Source: Acidobacteriota bacterium
GTDB taxonomy: Bacteria > Acidobacteriota > Thermoanaerobaculia > Thermoanaerobaculales > Thermoanaerobaculaceae
DNA: 56,133 bases
Direction: 5' to 3'
Assembly (NCBI GenBank): GCA_004298115.1
Contig: SCRJ01000164.1
Coordinates: 1-56,133, forward strand
The position numbers and the translations under genes are program-made. This document shows positions 1-8,189 of the stretch, piece after piece (position 1 is the stretch's first letter; each line of letters starts with the position of its first letter). A model generated the notes under the pieces. That model was not told where the DNA came from. It searched no databases and saw nothing but the letters and a program-made list of their open reading frames with translations.

Positions 1-60
1 CTTTCCGCACGTGGCATCGACGACGGGCCGCAGCTCGGCCCGGCGCAGCGCGGCGAAACG

Positions 61-597
61 ATGATGGTCGGTCTTCGCCTTCGATTCGGGGGACAAGCGG
101 GGCTCTGGCTCGCCGGGGTCGTCTTCGCGGTCGCCGGCCTCGTGATCCTCGTCGCCGCCCCCGCTTCGTCGCCTTGGGGTCCCGACCGCGACACCGACCG
201 CCTCGTCATGCGAATCCTGGGCGGGTTGTTCCTCGCCTTCGGCGTCCTCATCATCGCCGGCATGACCGCCGGCCTCGTGGCCGCCGGCCGGCGGCCCGGG
301 GCCCGCGAAGAGTGGAGTGGGTGGGTCAACCTTCTCGGCGGGTTGCTCGGGGCCGCCGCCTTCGGAGTCCCCGCCACACTTGCGCTGCCTTTCTACCTCG
401 CCGCCTACCGCCGGCGTCCCAACGCCCTCTTTCCGCCGGGGACTCCGCCGTCCCACACCCTGTTGCTGGCCGGCGCCTTCTCCCTCATGGGGTTGGGCAC
501 CCTGGTGTTGACGGCCGTGCTGGCGCGAGTCGCCATCCGCGCCCGCCTGCGCGAGCGGCGGCGCGCCGCGCGAACGCGAACCGGGGACGCGCGCTAA
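61..597 (+). CDS. Hypothetical four-helix membrane protein
   Basis: A 178-residue protein of unknown function. Hydrophobic segments near residues 11-33, 51-74, 92-113 and 133-156 predict four transmembrane helices, and the C-terminus is a short arginine-rich tail that is probably cytoplasmic. The gene opens with two consecutive ATG codons (61 and 64) and no clear Shine-Dalgarno is seen, so the start is uncertain by one codon. It converges on the OmpA-like gene, and the two stop codons overlap. I do not recognise the family. Codon use looks like that of its neighbours. Confidence 0.6.
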   Translation: MMVGLRLRFGGQAGLWLAGVVFAVAGLVILVAAPASSPWGPDRDTDRLVMRILGGLFLAFGVLIIAGMTAGLVAAGRRPGAREEWSGWVNLLGGLLGAAAFGVPATLALPFYLAAYRRRPNALFPPGTPPSHTLLLAGAFSLMGLGTLVLTAVLARVAIRARLRERRRAARTRTGDAR

Positions 598-1139
598 CGT
601 TTCTGGACGGTGATCTCGACGCGGCGGTTCTTCGCGCGCCCGGTGGGGTTGTCGGAGCCGTCGGGGTTGGTGTTCGGCGCGACCGGCTTGCTCATACCCC
701 AACCGTTCGTCCTGATCTTCCCGGCGCTCACGCCATGATCGACCAACCACTGCCTGACCGCATCGGCACGCCGAAGCGACAGGTTCAAGTTGTACGTCTC
801 GCCTCCCAGGCCGTCCGTGTGGCCTTCGATCAACACACCGCCGCGCGGGTAACGGCGGACGATCTCGGCGACCCTGGCAAGATCCGGCTCCGCCGCCGGC
901 TTCAGGTCCGCCTTGTCGAAGTCGAAGAGGACGTCCGCGCCCAGGGTGACGGCGACCTCCTCGCCGGTTTCGTGGATCGCCAACTTCTCCGCGCCGCCGG
1001 CTACCGGCTTGCCGCTCCCGCCCCAATGCTGCTGGCCAGCGGCAGTCCGGCCAACCACGACCGTCGCGAGCACCACGGCCAATCTGAAGAGCGGCCGCGA
1101 GCGCTCCCACCTCCTTGGGCGCCGCGCGATCGTGCTCAT
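594..1139 (-). CDS. OmpA-family peptidoglycan-binding protein
   Basis: A 181-residue exported protein. An N-terminal signal sequence (a basic segment, then a hydrophobic stretch to about residue 35) is followed by an OmpA C-terminal domain (about residues 60-180). Family hallmarks visible are VLFDFDKADLKP, the EGHTDGLG motif, LSLRRADAVRQWL and the C-terminal NRRVEI. Such domains bind diaminopimelate-containing peptidoglycan in the periplasm. There is no outer-membrane barrel, so this is a soluble or loosely anchored form. Its ATG overlaps the stop codon of the upstream gene (ATGA), implying translational coupling. The family call is secure; the specific role is not. Confidence 0.88.
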   Translation of the reverse strand: MSTIARRPRRWERSRPLFRLAVVLATVVVGRTAAGQQHWGGSGKPVAGGAEKLAIHETGEEVAVTLGADVLFDFDKADLKPAAEPDLARVAEIVRRYPRGGVLIEGHTDGLGGETYNLNLSLRRADAVRQWLVDHGVSAGKIRTNGWGMSKPVAPNTNPDGSDNPTGRAKNRRVEITVQKR

Positions 1140-1663
1140 TTGAGCGGCACGTCCTCGAACGGCTCCGCCCCGGGGATGCTGACCGTCAGCTTGGTGACGC
1201 CTTCGGCCGGCGCCGGGAATTTGGCCCAGGTCGCGAGCGTCTGTTTCGGGCCGAGCACGATGTACGCGTTCTGCTGGCCGTGGTGGCCGGCGATCGGGTG
1301 CTTGCTGTCGTCCACCAAGACCGTGTACTTGACCTTGTTGGCGGTGTCGAGCAGGTAGGCGTCCGCGGCGAGCCGGTACGGGTCAAGCCACCCGGTGCGC
1401 TCCGAGGTCAAGCGCTTCTTCTCCTCGCTGCGGTTCACGTACTTCCACCGCACCGTGACCGTATCCCCCGACGTGCGCGAGACCGCGAGCAGCACCACGT
1501 CGACCTCGCCGGACTCGTGTTCGTGGGATCCCAAGTTCGCCACCGCCGGCCCTGCTGCGACGGCGACATCACGACCCCCGGCGCCGACCAGGAAGCCGAA
1601 CGCCGCAATGATCGACACGAGAGAAGGATACCCAAAGAGCGTCCCAAGACGTTCACGTTTCAT
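1136..1663 (-). CDS. Hypothetical secreted protein coupled to OmpA-like gene
   Basis: A 175-residue protein with an N-terminal hydrophobic export segment. The start is placed at the ATG of 1661-1663 because GGAGGT lies 5-6 nt upstream; an in-frame ATG at 1693 lacks this signal. The mature part looks like a beta-sandwich with regularly spaced hydrophobic strands (VDVVLLAVSR, VTVRWKYVN, LTVSIPG), reminiscent of extracellular immunoglobulin-like DUF4352 proteins; this comparison is inference. It overlaps the OmpA-like gene by 4 nt, so the two probably act together at the cell envelope. Confidence 0.6.
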   Translation of the reverse strand: MKRERLGTLFGYPSLVSIIAAFGFLVGAGGRDVAVAAGPAVANLGSHEHESGEVDVVLLAVSRTSGDTVTVRWKYVNRSEEKKRLTSERTGWLDPYRLAADAYLLDTANKVKYTVLVDDSKHPIAGHHGQQNAYIVLGPKQTLATWAKFPAPAEGVTKLTVSIPGAEPFEDVPLK

Positions 1664-1821
1664 CGGCACCTCCGACGGCCCCGTTCGTTCCACCTCACAC
1701 CTGAAACGGCCAAGTGACGACGTTTTCCAGGGAAACTGCGTCGCATCGCGCGGTATTCCGCGGACCTCACCCGTCGCGACACGCCCGTGTATGCTTGCCG
1801 GGCCGGCAGCCGCCGGCGCCT

Positions 1822-2703
1822 ATGCCGATCGGAGAGCTCGCCGCCCTCGCCACCGCCCTGTTCTGGGCGTTCACCGGCCTCTTCTTCGCCGAGGCCGCGC
1901 GCCGCCTCGGGGCGCTGCGCGTCAACCTGCTGCGCCTGCCGCTGGCGCTGGTCTTCCTCACGCTCACCATGCTCGCGGGGGGGCCCGATTTCGCCGCTCT
2001 CGACGGGCGGCGCACCGCCTACCTCGCCGCCAGCGGCGTCGTCGGCCTGGTGATCGGGGACCTGGCGCTGTTCGAGGCGCTGCGCCGTATCGGCGCCCGC
2101 CTGGCGCTGCTGGTGATGGCGCTGGCGCCGGTGTTCGCCGCGGCCGCCGGCCTCGCGTTCCTGCACGAGCGGCCCGGCCCGATGGCGCTGGCCGGGATCG
2201 CGGTCACCCTCGCCGGTGTGGCCTGGGTGGTGGGGGAGCGCAGGGCGGGTGCCGGTGCGGCGCGACACGACACGCGCGGCGTCGCGCTCGCGCTCCTCGG
2301 CGCTGCGTGCCAGGGCGTCGGCCTGGTCCTCGCCAAGGTCGGGATGGCGGGCGAGGTGCCGGCGCTCACCGGCACCTGGGTGCGGATGGGGGCCGCCACC
2401 GCGCTGATCTGGGCGCTCACGGCGGTGACCGGCCGGACCCGCGGCCTCCAGGTCGCCGCCGCGGTGCGCACGGCGTGGCCGTACGTGCTCGGCGGGGCGA
2501 TCTTCGGGCCGTTCCTCGGCGTCTGGATGTCGCTGGTCGCCGCCCGCCTCACCGACGTCGGGGTCGCGGCGACGCTGATGGCGACCACGCCGGTGCTCGT
2601 GATCCCGCTCCTGATGGTCATCGAGCGCTACCGCCCGACCGTCCGCGCGCTCACCGGCACCGCCGTCACGGTCGCCGGCGTCGCCCTCCTCTTCGCCAGC
2701 TGA
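1822..2703 (+). CDS. EamA/DMT-family transporter
   Basis: A 293-residue inner-membrane protein with about ten hydrophobic helices arranged as two EamA repeats (about residues 3-135 and 150-290), the usual size for drug/metabolite-transporter permeases. Typical features are LATALFWAFTGLFF at the N-terminus, the GVVGLVIGDLALFEALRRIG segment, and the mirrored second half ending TGTAVTVAGVALLF. The start at 1822 is chosen because the first helix follows at once; the longer reading frame from 1714 adds a non-membrane arginine-rich stretch. The substrate cannot be read from sequence. A heptanucleotide array begins within 20 bp after the stop codon. Confidence 0.88.
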   Translation: MPIGELAALATALFWAFTGLFFAEAARRLGALRVNLLRLPLALVFLTLTMLAGGPDFAALDGRRTAYLAASGVVGLVIGDLALFEALRRIGARLALLVMALAPVFAAAAGLAFLHERPGPMALAGIAVTLAGVAWVVGERRAGAGAARHDTRGVALALLGAACQGVGLVLAKVGMAGEVPALTGTWVRMGAATALIWALTAVTGRTRGLQVAAAVRTAWPYVLGGAIFGPFLGVWMSLVAARLTDVGVAATLMATTPVLVIPLLMVIERYRPTVRALTGTAVTVAGVALLFAS

Positions 2704-2713
2704 GAAGACCGTG

Positions 2714-2797
2714 GTCAGGGGTCCGTGGTCCGTGGTCCGTGGTCCGTGGTCGGTGGTCCGTGGTCCGTGGTCGGTGGTCCGTGGTCGGTGGTCCGAA
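2714..2797. repeat. Heptanucleotide tandem array (GTCCGTG)n, copy 1
   Basis: About eleven directly repeated 7-mers of consensus GTCCGTG, with variants GTCGGTG and GTCAGGG, begin 10 bp after the EamA stop codon. The seven-base period is not a multiple of three and no coding function is supported. It is followed directly by a GC-rich palindromic stretch and the conserved block at 2800-3090. The same arrangement is found at 22097-22145. Confidence 0.9.
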
Positions 2798-2799
2798 GC

Positions 2800-3090
2800 G
2801 GCCGCGCCGGCCGCAGGCCGCGCGGCCTTGAGCCCCTCCCTCGAAGACGAGACGCTCAACGATAGGCAGGGCCTCGCCACTTGGGGCGTGTAGCCGCGCC
2901 GCCGCCGGTGGTAGGGGCCGGTGATCACACTTTGCCGCCTACGGCCGGACCAGAGGGCACCCGTATCGCTATGCCGGCGAACCAGCACTGCCGAGCATTG
3001 AACAAAGTGTGATGCCCGGCCCCTTGCAAGGCGCACGAGGCGGGAGGAGCGGAACGTAGCCGGAGGCTACGTGAGCATCCGATCCGCCGA
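2800..3090. repeat. Composite dispersed repeat with long inverted arms, copy 1
   Basis: A gene-free block of about 290 bp that recurs at 23545-23835 in the same orientation. Its core is a 21-nt inverted repeat (2914-2934 and 3003-3023, 19 of 21 positions complementary) around a 68-nt loop. Outside this lies a perfect 8-bp stem with a GGA loop (ACGTAGCC 3054-3061, GGCTACGT 3065-3072). The matching copy has the same 68-nt loop length, and the arms are identical in the two copies. It could be a structured RNA or a small non-autonomous mobile element; sequence alone does not decide. It ends close to the xerC stop codon. Confidence 0.8.
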
Positions 3091-3139
3091 GTGCAACGCA
3101 GCCAGAGGCCCGGCGCCGGCGGCGCCATAAGCGAGGGTG

Positions 3140-4036
3140 TCACGCTTTCGGGTGCGCCTTGTTGTAGGTCTCCATCAGGTGGGCCAGGTCCAGGTGCGTG
3201 TACCGCTGCGTCGTCGAGAGCGACGCGTGCCCGAGCAGCTCCTGAATCGCGCGCAGGTCCATCCCGGCCTCGAGGAGGTGGGTGGCGAACGCGTGCCGCA
3301 GCGTGTGCGGGTGGATGTGACCGGCCATCGCGACGCGGAACACGGCCGCGTCGAGGATCCGGCGCAGCGAGCGGTCGGAGAGGCGGCCGCCGCGCTGGTT
3401 GACGAACAGCGGCTCGCCGCCTCCCGCAGGTGCGGCCCGCGAGCGCCACGCGGCGCGGTCCGGCAGGTAGGCGCGCAGGGCGCGCTCGGCCTCGCGCCCG
3501 AACGGGACGACGCGCTCCTTGCTTCCCTTGCCGAGGACGCGGGCCAGGCGCCGGTTGAGGTCGACGTCGTCGAGGTCGAGGCCGACCAGCTCGCTGGCGC
3601 GCACGCCGGCGGCGTACAGGAGCTCGAGCGCGGCCCGGTCGCGGCGCCCGACGGGGTCGGCCGGCAGCGCCTCGAGCAGCTCGGCGAGCTGCGGCGCGGT
3701 GACGATCTCGGGGAGCTTTTTCGGGGCGCGCGGCGTCGGCACCACCTTGGCCGGGTTGACGCCGACCACCCCGTCGCGGGCGAGGAAGCGGAAATAGGTC
3801 CGCAGCGCCGCGAGCGCGCGTTGCGCCGAGACCTTGGCGAGCTTCTTGCCGTGCAGGTGGGCGAGGTAGGCGCGCACGACGTTGGGGCTCACCGCGCGGG
3901 GGTCCGGGCACCCCATTTCGGCGGTGGCGAACGCTACGAACTGCGCCACCTCGCGCTCGTACGCTCGCAGCGTGTTGGGCGACAGGTTGCGCTCGTCGCG
4001 CACGTAGGCGGTGAACTCCTCGAGACGCCAGGCCAC
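3140..4036 (-). CDS. xerC: Tyrosine recombinase XerC
   Basis: A 298-residue site-specific recombinase of the size typical for XerC/XerD, which resolve chromosome dimers at dif. The N-terminal SAM-like core-binding domain covers about residues 1-90 and the catalytic domain 105-295. The active-site set is complete: R146 (GVRASEL), K170 (GKGSKER), H244 and R247 (HTLR), H270 (LGHASL) and the nucleophile Y279 (TTQRYTH). The start is a GTG. A TAGAAT hexamer lies only about 6 bp upstream, so the mRNA may be leaderless. The gene diverges from the asparagine synthetase-like gene. XerC and XerD cannot be separated with certainty here. Confidence 0.92.
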   Translation of the reverse strand: MAWRLEEFTAYVRDERNLSPNTLRAYEREVAQFVAFATAEMGCPDPRAVSPNVVRAYLAHLHGKKLAKVSAQRALAALRTYFRFLARDGVVGVNPAKVVPTPRAPKKLPEIVTAPQLAELLEALPADPVGRRDRAALELLYAAGVRASELVGLDLDDVDLNRRLARVLGKGSKERVVPFGREAERALRAYLPDRAAWRSRAAPAGGGEPLFVNQRGGRLSDRSLRRILDAAVFRVAMAGHIHPHTLRHAFATHLLEAGMDLRAIQELLGHASLSTTQRYTHLDLAHLMETYNKAHPKA

Positions 4037-4068
4037 GCCGCATTCTAGCCCCGGGGCGTCGGGCCGCC

Positions 4069-4096
4069 TTGCAAGCGCATCGTGATCGCCGATAAT
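4069..4096 (+). promoter_or_regulatory. Sigma-70-like promoter for asparagine synthetase gene
   Basis: TTGCAA (4069-4074) and GATAAT (4091-4096) are separated by 16 bp and lie 30 bp upstream of the ATG at 4126. This is the only good match in the 89-bp divergent gap with xerC. Confidence 0.55.
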
Positions 4097-4125
4097 GACT
4101 CGACCCTCGGCCGGGTCGCTTGCTC

Positions 4126-5955
4126 ATGTGCGGGATCGCCGCCATCGTTGGATTTGACCCCCGGCAGCCCGGCGTCGATCGGGACGAGCTGCTACGCATC
4201 CGCGACGCCATGCACGCCCGCGGGCCCGACGGCAGCGGTTGCTGGGTCTCGCCCGACGGCCGCGTCGGCCTCGCGCACCGGCGCCTCGCGATCATCGACC
4301 TCTCGGACGCGGCGGCGCAGCCGATGGCCAGCGCAGACGGCCGCCGCGTCATCACGTTCAACGGCGAGATCTACAACTATCGCGAGCTGCGCGCCCTGCT
4401 CCCCGACGGCGGCGCCTCCCTGCGCACGACCTCCGACACCGAGGTGCTGCTCGAGCTGTACGCGGCGCTGGGGACCGACATGTTGCCGCGCCTGCGCGGG
4501 ATGTTCGCGTTCGCGCTCTACGACGCCCCGGCGCGGCGCGTCCTGCTCGCGCGCGACCTCTACGGCGTCAAGCCGCTCTACGTCGCCGCGGGCGGCGGCA
4601 CGGTGCGGGTCGCCTCGCAGGTGCGGGCGCTGCTCGCCGGCGGCCGCGTCGCCCGCCGCCAGGATCCCGCGGGCGTGGTTGGGTTCTTCCTGCGCGGCTC
4701 GGTGCCGGAGCCGTTCACCCTGTACGCGGCGATCCGCGCGCTGCCGGCGGGGAGCTTCGCCTGGGCGGACGAGAACGGCCTGTCGGAGCCGCGCGCCTAC
4801 GCGTCGATCGCCGCGATCCTCGCCGACGCGGTCCGCGAGCCGGCGGCGGTCAGCGAGGAGGAACGGGTCGAGGGGATGCGGCGCGCGTTCCTCGACTCCG
4901 TTCGCTACCACCTCGTCGCCGACGTGCGGGTCGGGGCGTTCCTCTCCTCGGGACGCGACTCGACCGCGATCATCGGCCTCGCCCGCGACGCCGGCGCGGC
5001 CGACCTCAAGACCGTGACGCTCGCGTTCACGGAGTACCAGGGCACGAGCCGCGACGAGGCGCCGCTCGCGGAGGAGGTCGCCCGCTACTACGGCACCGAC
5101 CACACCACCCGCGTGATCTCGAAGGACGAGTTCCAGCGCGAGTTTCCGAAGGTGATCCAGGCGATGGACCAGCCGACGGTGGACGCGGTCAACTCGTACT
5201 TCGTCTCCCGCGCGGTGGCCGAGGTCGGGATCAAGGTGGCGCTCTCGGGGACCGGCGGCGACGAGCTGCTCGGCGGCTACTTCACCTACTGGAAGGTCCC
5301 TCTGGCGGTGCGGCTGTGGGGGATCCCGGCGCGCGTTCCCGGTCTCGGCGACGCCGTGCTGGCGGCGTACCGGGCGCTCGCCCCGAAGCGCAGCGTGCGC
5401 GTCAGCCCGAAGAGCGGTGCGGTGATCAAGTACGCCCGCGACTACCCGAGCGCGTACTTCGTGCTGCGCGCGATGTACATGCCGTGGGAGCTGCCCGCGA
5501 TCGTGGGCGAGGAGGTCGCCCGTGAGGGGATGCGCCGCCTCGACCCGATCGGGCTGTTCGCCGCCGGGCTCGACCCCGATCCCGGGCGCGCGTTCGAGCG
5601 CGTCGTCGCCCTCGACTCCCGCTTCTACATGAAGGACCAGCTGCTGCGCGACATCGACTGGGCGAGCATGGCGCACTCGCTCGAGGTGCGGGTGCCGCTC
5701 GTCGAGGCGCACCTGCTGCGCGCGGCGGCGCCGCTGCTCGTGCGCGCCCGCGGCGACCGCAAGCGCTACCTGCCCGCGAGCCCGTCGCGGCCGTTGCCGG
5801 CGGCGGTGTTCACGCGCAAGAAGACGGGGTTCTCGGTACCGTTGCGGCAGTGGGTGCTGGGCGAGAAGCCCGGCTCCAAGGGGAGCGACTTCGGCATGCG
5901 CGGCTGGGCGCGCCGGCTCTACGACATGGCGTTCCGGCCCGAGGGGGGGATCTGA
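4126..5955 (+). CDS. asnB: Glutamine-hydrolysing asparagine synthetase-like protein
   Basis: A 609-residue AsnB-type amidotransferase. The start is set at the second possible codon (ATG 4126, not TTG 4120) because the MCGI opening puts the nucleophilic Cys at position 2, exposed after Met removal. The N-terminal class II glutaminase domain (about 2-190) shows RGPDGSG, LAHRRLAIID, NGEIYNY and SDTEVLLE. The ATP-pyrophosphatase domain (about 235-600) contains LSGTGGDELLGGY and KTGFSVPLRQW. The usual SGGxDS PP-loop reads SSGRDS here, which departs from housekeeping AsnB. It may make asparagine or amidate another carboxylate. Confidence 0.85.
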   Translation: MCGIAAIVGFDPRQPGVDRDELLRIRDAMHARGPDGSGCWVSPDGRVGLAHRRLAIIDLSDAAAQPMASADGRRVITFNGEIYNYRELRALLPDGGASLRTTSDTEVLLELYAALGTDMLPRLRGMFAFALYDAPARRVLLARDLYGVKPLYVAAGGGTVRVASQVRALLAGGRVARRQDPAGVVGFFLRGSVPEPFTLYAAIRALPAGSFAWADENGLSEPRAYASIAAILADAVREPAAVSEEERVEGMRRAFLDSVRYHLVADVRVGAFLSSGRDSTAIIGLARDAGAADLKTVTLAFTEYQGTSRDEAPLAEEVARYYGTDHTTRVISKDEFQREFPKVIQAMDQPTVDAVNSYFVSRAVAEVGIKVALSGTGGDELLGGYFTYWKVPLAVRLWGIPARVPGLGDAVLAAYRALAPKRSVRVSPKSGAVIKYARDYPSAYFVLRAMYMPWELPAIVGEEVAREGMRRLDPIGLFAAGLDPDPGRAFERVVALDSRFYMKDQLLRDIDWASMAHSLEVRVPLVEAHLLRAAAPLLVRARGDRKRYLPASPSRPLPAAVFTRKKTGFSVPLRQWVLGEKPGSKGSDFGMRGWARRLYDMAFRPEGGI

Positions 5956-6500
5956 GCGCGGCCCGGATCTACGCGCTGCACAAACCGCGCAAGGTCGTGG
6001 TGTCGAGGGTGCGGGAGGGCGGGGCGCGCACGGTGTTCGAGTTCCTCCCCGACGCCTACCGCGACTGGTACGCGGTCGGCCGCCTGGACAAGGACTCCGA
6101 GGGGTTGCTGCTGTTCTGCGACGACTCGCGCCTGGCCCAGCGTCTGATGGACCCGGGCGCCGTCGCCAAGCGCTACCTCGTCACCGTCGCCGGCTTCCCG
6201 CGCGAGGAGGACCTCGAGTCGATGCGGCGCGGCGGCCTGATCATCGAGGGGCAGGCCACGCGCCCCGCCGAGGTGCGGCGCCTCGGCAAGGCGCCGCGCG
6301 GCGGCACCCGCCTCGAGGTCGTCCTCCACGAGGGGCGCAACCGCGAGATCAGGAGGCTCTTCCTGGCGGCCGGGTTCAAGGTCCGCCGCCTGGTGCGCAC
6401 CGCGGTCGGCCCGCTCGAGCTCGGCGACCTCCCCGAGGGCGAGGGCCGCGAGCTCACCCCCGTCGAGGTCGCGTCCGTCCGCACGTTGGTCGGCCTCTGA
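5952..6500 (+). CDS. RsuA/RluE-family rRNA pseudouridine synthase, no S4 domain
   Basis: About 182 residues forming only the catalytic domain of the RsuA/RluB/RluE/RluF group, which isomerises uridine in rRNA. Visible are YALHKP, the catalytic loop GRLDKDSEGLLL with its Asp, KRYLVTV, and the C-terminal GRNREIRRLF and RTAVGPLELG. No S4 RNA-binding domain precedes it, as in RluE. The start is unclear: the conserved LHKP motif begins a few codons after the asnB stop, and the only nearby in-frame initiator is CTG at 5952, 1 nt after a purine-rich GAGGGGGGGA run. A GTG at 5850 lies deep in asnB. Coupled translation with asnB is likely. Confidence 0.85.
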   Translation: MSAARIYALHKPRKVVVSRVREGGARTVFEFLPDAYRDWYAVGRLDKDSEGLLLFCDDSRLAQRLMDPGAVAKRYLVTVAGFPREEDLESMRRGGLIIEGQATRPAEVRRLGKAPRGGTRLEVVLHEGRNREIRRLFLAAGFKVRRLVRTAVGPLELGDLPEGEGRELTPVEVASVRTLVGL

Positions 6501-6609
6501 TTCCGGGCCCCGGACCCCGAACTCCGATTCTCAGGTGCCCAGGGTCCTGACAAGCGCGCCAAGGAAACCCGCGACCCTTCGGCGCCCGTTGCCCCCCTTG
6601 CGCGGCTGT

Positions 6610-6705
6610 ACCCTCGACAGGCTGAGAAAGGAAACCCCTAACCACTTCTACTCGTATTGAGGTGGGATTCGAAACTGCCCACACCTCTTGCGCCGGCCAC
6701 AAGCC
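6610..6705 (+). other. Candidate structured leader element, copy A
   Basis: The 5' region of the serine hydrolase gene shares an ordered set of motifs with the dodecin leader (8631-8732): GTACC, then CTGAGAAAG-GAAAC-CCTA-CCA, a variable spacer, then a G-rich segment with TTCGA. Here GAGGTGGG (6659-6666) can pair with CCCACACCTC, apart from a short bulge, around an ATTCGAA loop. The shared order suggests a structured RNA or dispersed repeat. No known riboswitch consensus is recognised. Confidence 0.4.
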
Positions 6706-6734
6706 GCGCGAAGACAACGATCGGGGAGGAGGGA

Positions 6735-8189
6735 ATGGCGGTGCGTCAACTCTTGCGCTGGATGCTGGTGCTTGTGATAGGCCTGGCTGCGGCTTCGCCG
6801 GCACGCGCGCGCAATACCGCGGCCGCAATTCTTCGCGTCGAGCAGGGCCTGCGCCCCCTCGCGATAATCGACGGCCGACCCCAGCCGAAGTGGAACATCG
6901 TCGAGCGCATGACGCACTACAAGGTGCCGGGCCTGAGCATCGCCATGATCTCCGGCGGCAAGGTGGCGTGGGCGCGCGGCTACGGCGTCGTCGCCATGGA
7001 CGGTAAGCCCGTGGATACCGAGACGATTTTTCAGGCAGCATCCATCAGCAAGCCTGTGACCGCCCTGATGGCTCTGCGGCTTGTCGATGAAGGCATGCTG
7101 TCGCTCGACGAGGACGTGAACCTCAAGCTCCGCTCCTGGAAGGTGCCGGAGAGCGAATTCACCAAGACCCAGAAGGTAACCCTGCGCCGCCTGCTCAACC
7201 ACGGCGCGGGTCTCACGGTTCGCGGATTCGACGGCTATGCGGCGGGTGAGCCGGTGCCGTCGCTTCTCGATATCCTTGACGGAAAGCAGCCGGCCAACTC
7301 CGAGCCGATTCGCGTCGAAGCCATTCCCGGCACGAAGTGGAGCTATTCCGGCGGCGGTTACGTTGTCGTTCAGCAACTCGTCGCGGACGTCACGGGAAAG
7401 CCTTTCCCAGAATTGCTGCAGGAAAATGTCCTCGGGCCGCTGGGTATGGTGCACAGCACGTTCCGGCAACCGTTGCCTGCAAGCCTCGAAGCCAATGCCG
7501 CCGCCGGTCACGACAGCGACGGTGCCATGATCAGGGGACGCTGGCACACCTACCCCGAGCTGGCTGCGGCCGGTCTGTGGACCACGCCGTCCGATCTGGC
7601 GCGCGTCGTGCTCGAACTCCAGCACGGTGGCCAAGTCCTGAAGCCCGCCACGCAACGCGCGATGCTCACCAAATTGCTCTACGACTACGGCCTGGGCATC
7701 GGCCTTGAAGACAAGTCCGGCCGCAAGTCGTTCTCGCACAGCGGCGGTAACGCAGGCTACAACTGCAATCTGTTCGGCTATCTGGAGGGCGGCGAAGGTG
7801 TCGTGGTCATGACCAACGGCGACAATGGCTGGCCTCTGATAGAGGAGATCATGCGCAGCATCTCCGCCGAATATCGCTGGGCCGACTACAAGCAGCGCAA
7901 GGTCATGCAGGTCGCAGCGGACACCCTTCGGAGTTATTCCGGCCGCTACGTCTTCCCATCCAAGAAGGAGATCGCCGTCACCTATGAGGACGGAAAGCTG
8001 TTCGCCTCGTATATGGGCGGAGAGAAGTTCGAACTTCTTCCCGAGACGCCGACCGACTTCTTCACGACCGATTACCAATGGCCGCAGACGTTCACCTTCA
8101 TCCGTGCTGGCGATGACACGGTCGAGATGTCCCTCGGCGATAAGGTTGCAAAACGCCAAACAGCCGCACCATCGGAACGGCCGCAGTAG
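6735..8189 (+). CDS. Serine hydrolase, class C beta-lactamase / DD-peptidase fold
   Basis: A 484-residue exported protein. The start at 6735 follows GGGAGGAGGG and opens a clear signal peptide (residues 1-25, cleavage after ARA). The Pfam beta-lactamase domain shows the three active-site motifs: S103-I-S-K106, Y204-S-G, and H335-S-G followed by GNAGYN. A C-terminal extension (about 395-484) resembles the beta-barrel tail seen in related esterases and D-aminopeptidases. Function may be a periplasmic esterase, peptidase or beta-lactamase-like enzyme; the substrate is unknown. Third codon positions are less GC-biased than in neighbouring genes, suggesting acquisition from another lineage. Confidence 0.88.
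   Translation: MAVRQLLRWMLVLVIGLAAASPARARNTAAAILRVEQGLRPLAIIDGRPQPKWNIVERMTHYKVPGLSIAMISGGKVAWARGYGVVAMDGKPVDTETIFQAASISKPVTALMALRLVDEGMLSLDEDVNLKLRSWKVPESEFTKTQKVTLRRLLNHGAGLTVRGFDGYAAGEPVPSLLDILDGKQPANSEPIRVEAIPGTKWSYSGGGYVVVQQLVADVTGKPFPELLQENVLGPLGMVHSTFRQPLPASLEANAAAGHDSDGAMIRGRWHTYPELAAAGLWTTPSDLARVVLELQHGGQVLKPATQRAMLTKLLYDYGLGIGLEDKSGRKSFSHSGGNAGYNCNLFGYLEGGEGVVVMTNGDNGWPLIEEIMRSISAEYRWADYKQRKVMQVAADTLRSYSGRYVFPSKKEIAVTYEDGKLFASYMGGEKFELLPETPTDFFTTDYQWPQTFTFIRAGDDTVEMSLGDKVAKRQTAAPSERPQ

Noticed and set aside
2714-2797. CRISPR array
   Set aside because: The 7-bp units are contiguous with no spacers.
6630-6660. TPP riboswitch, suggested by CTGAGA near ACCC
   Set aside because: The essential second half (AACCTGAT region and GCGTAGGGA) is absent in both copies of the element.
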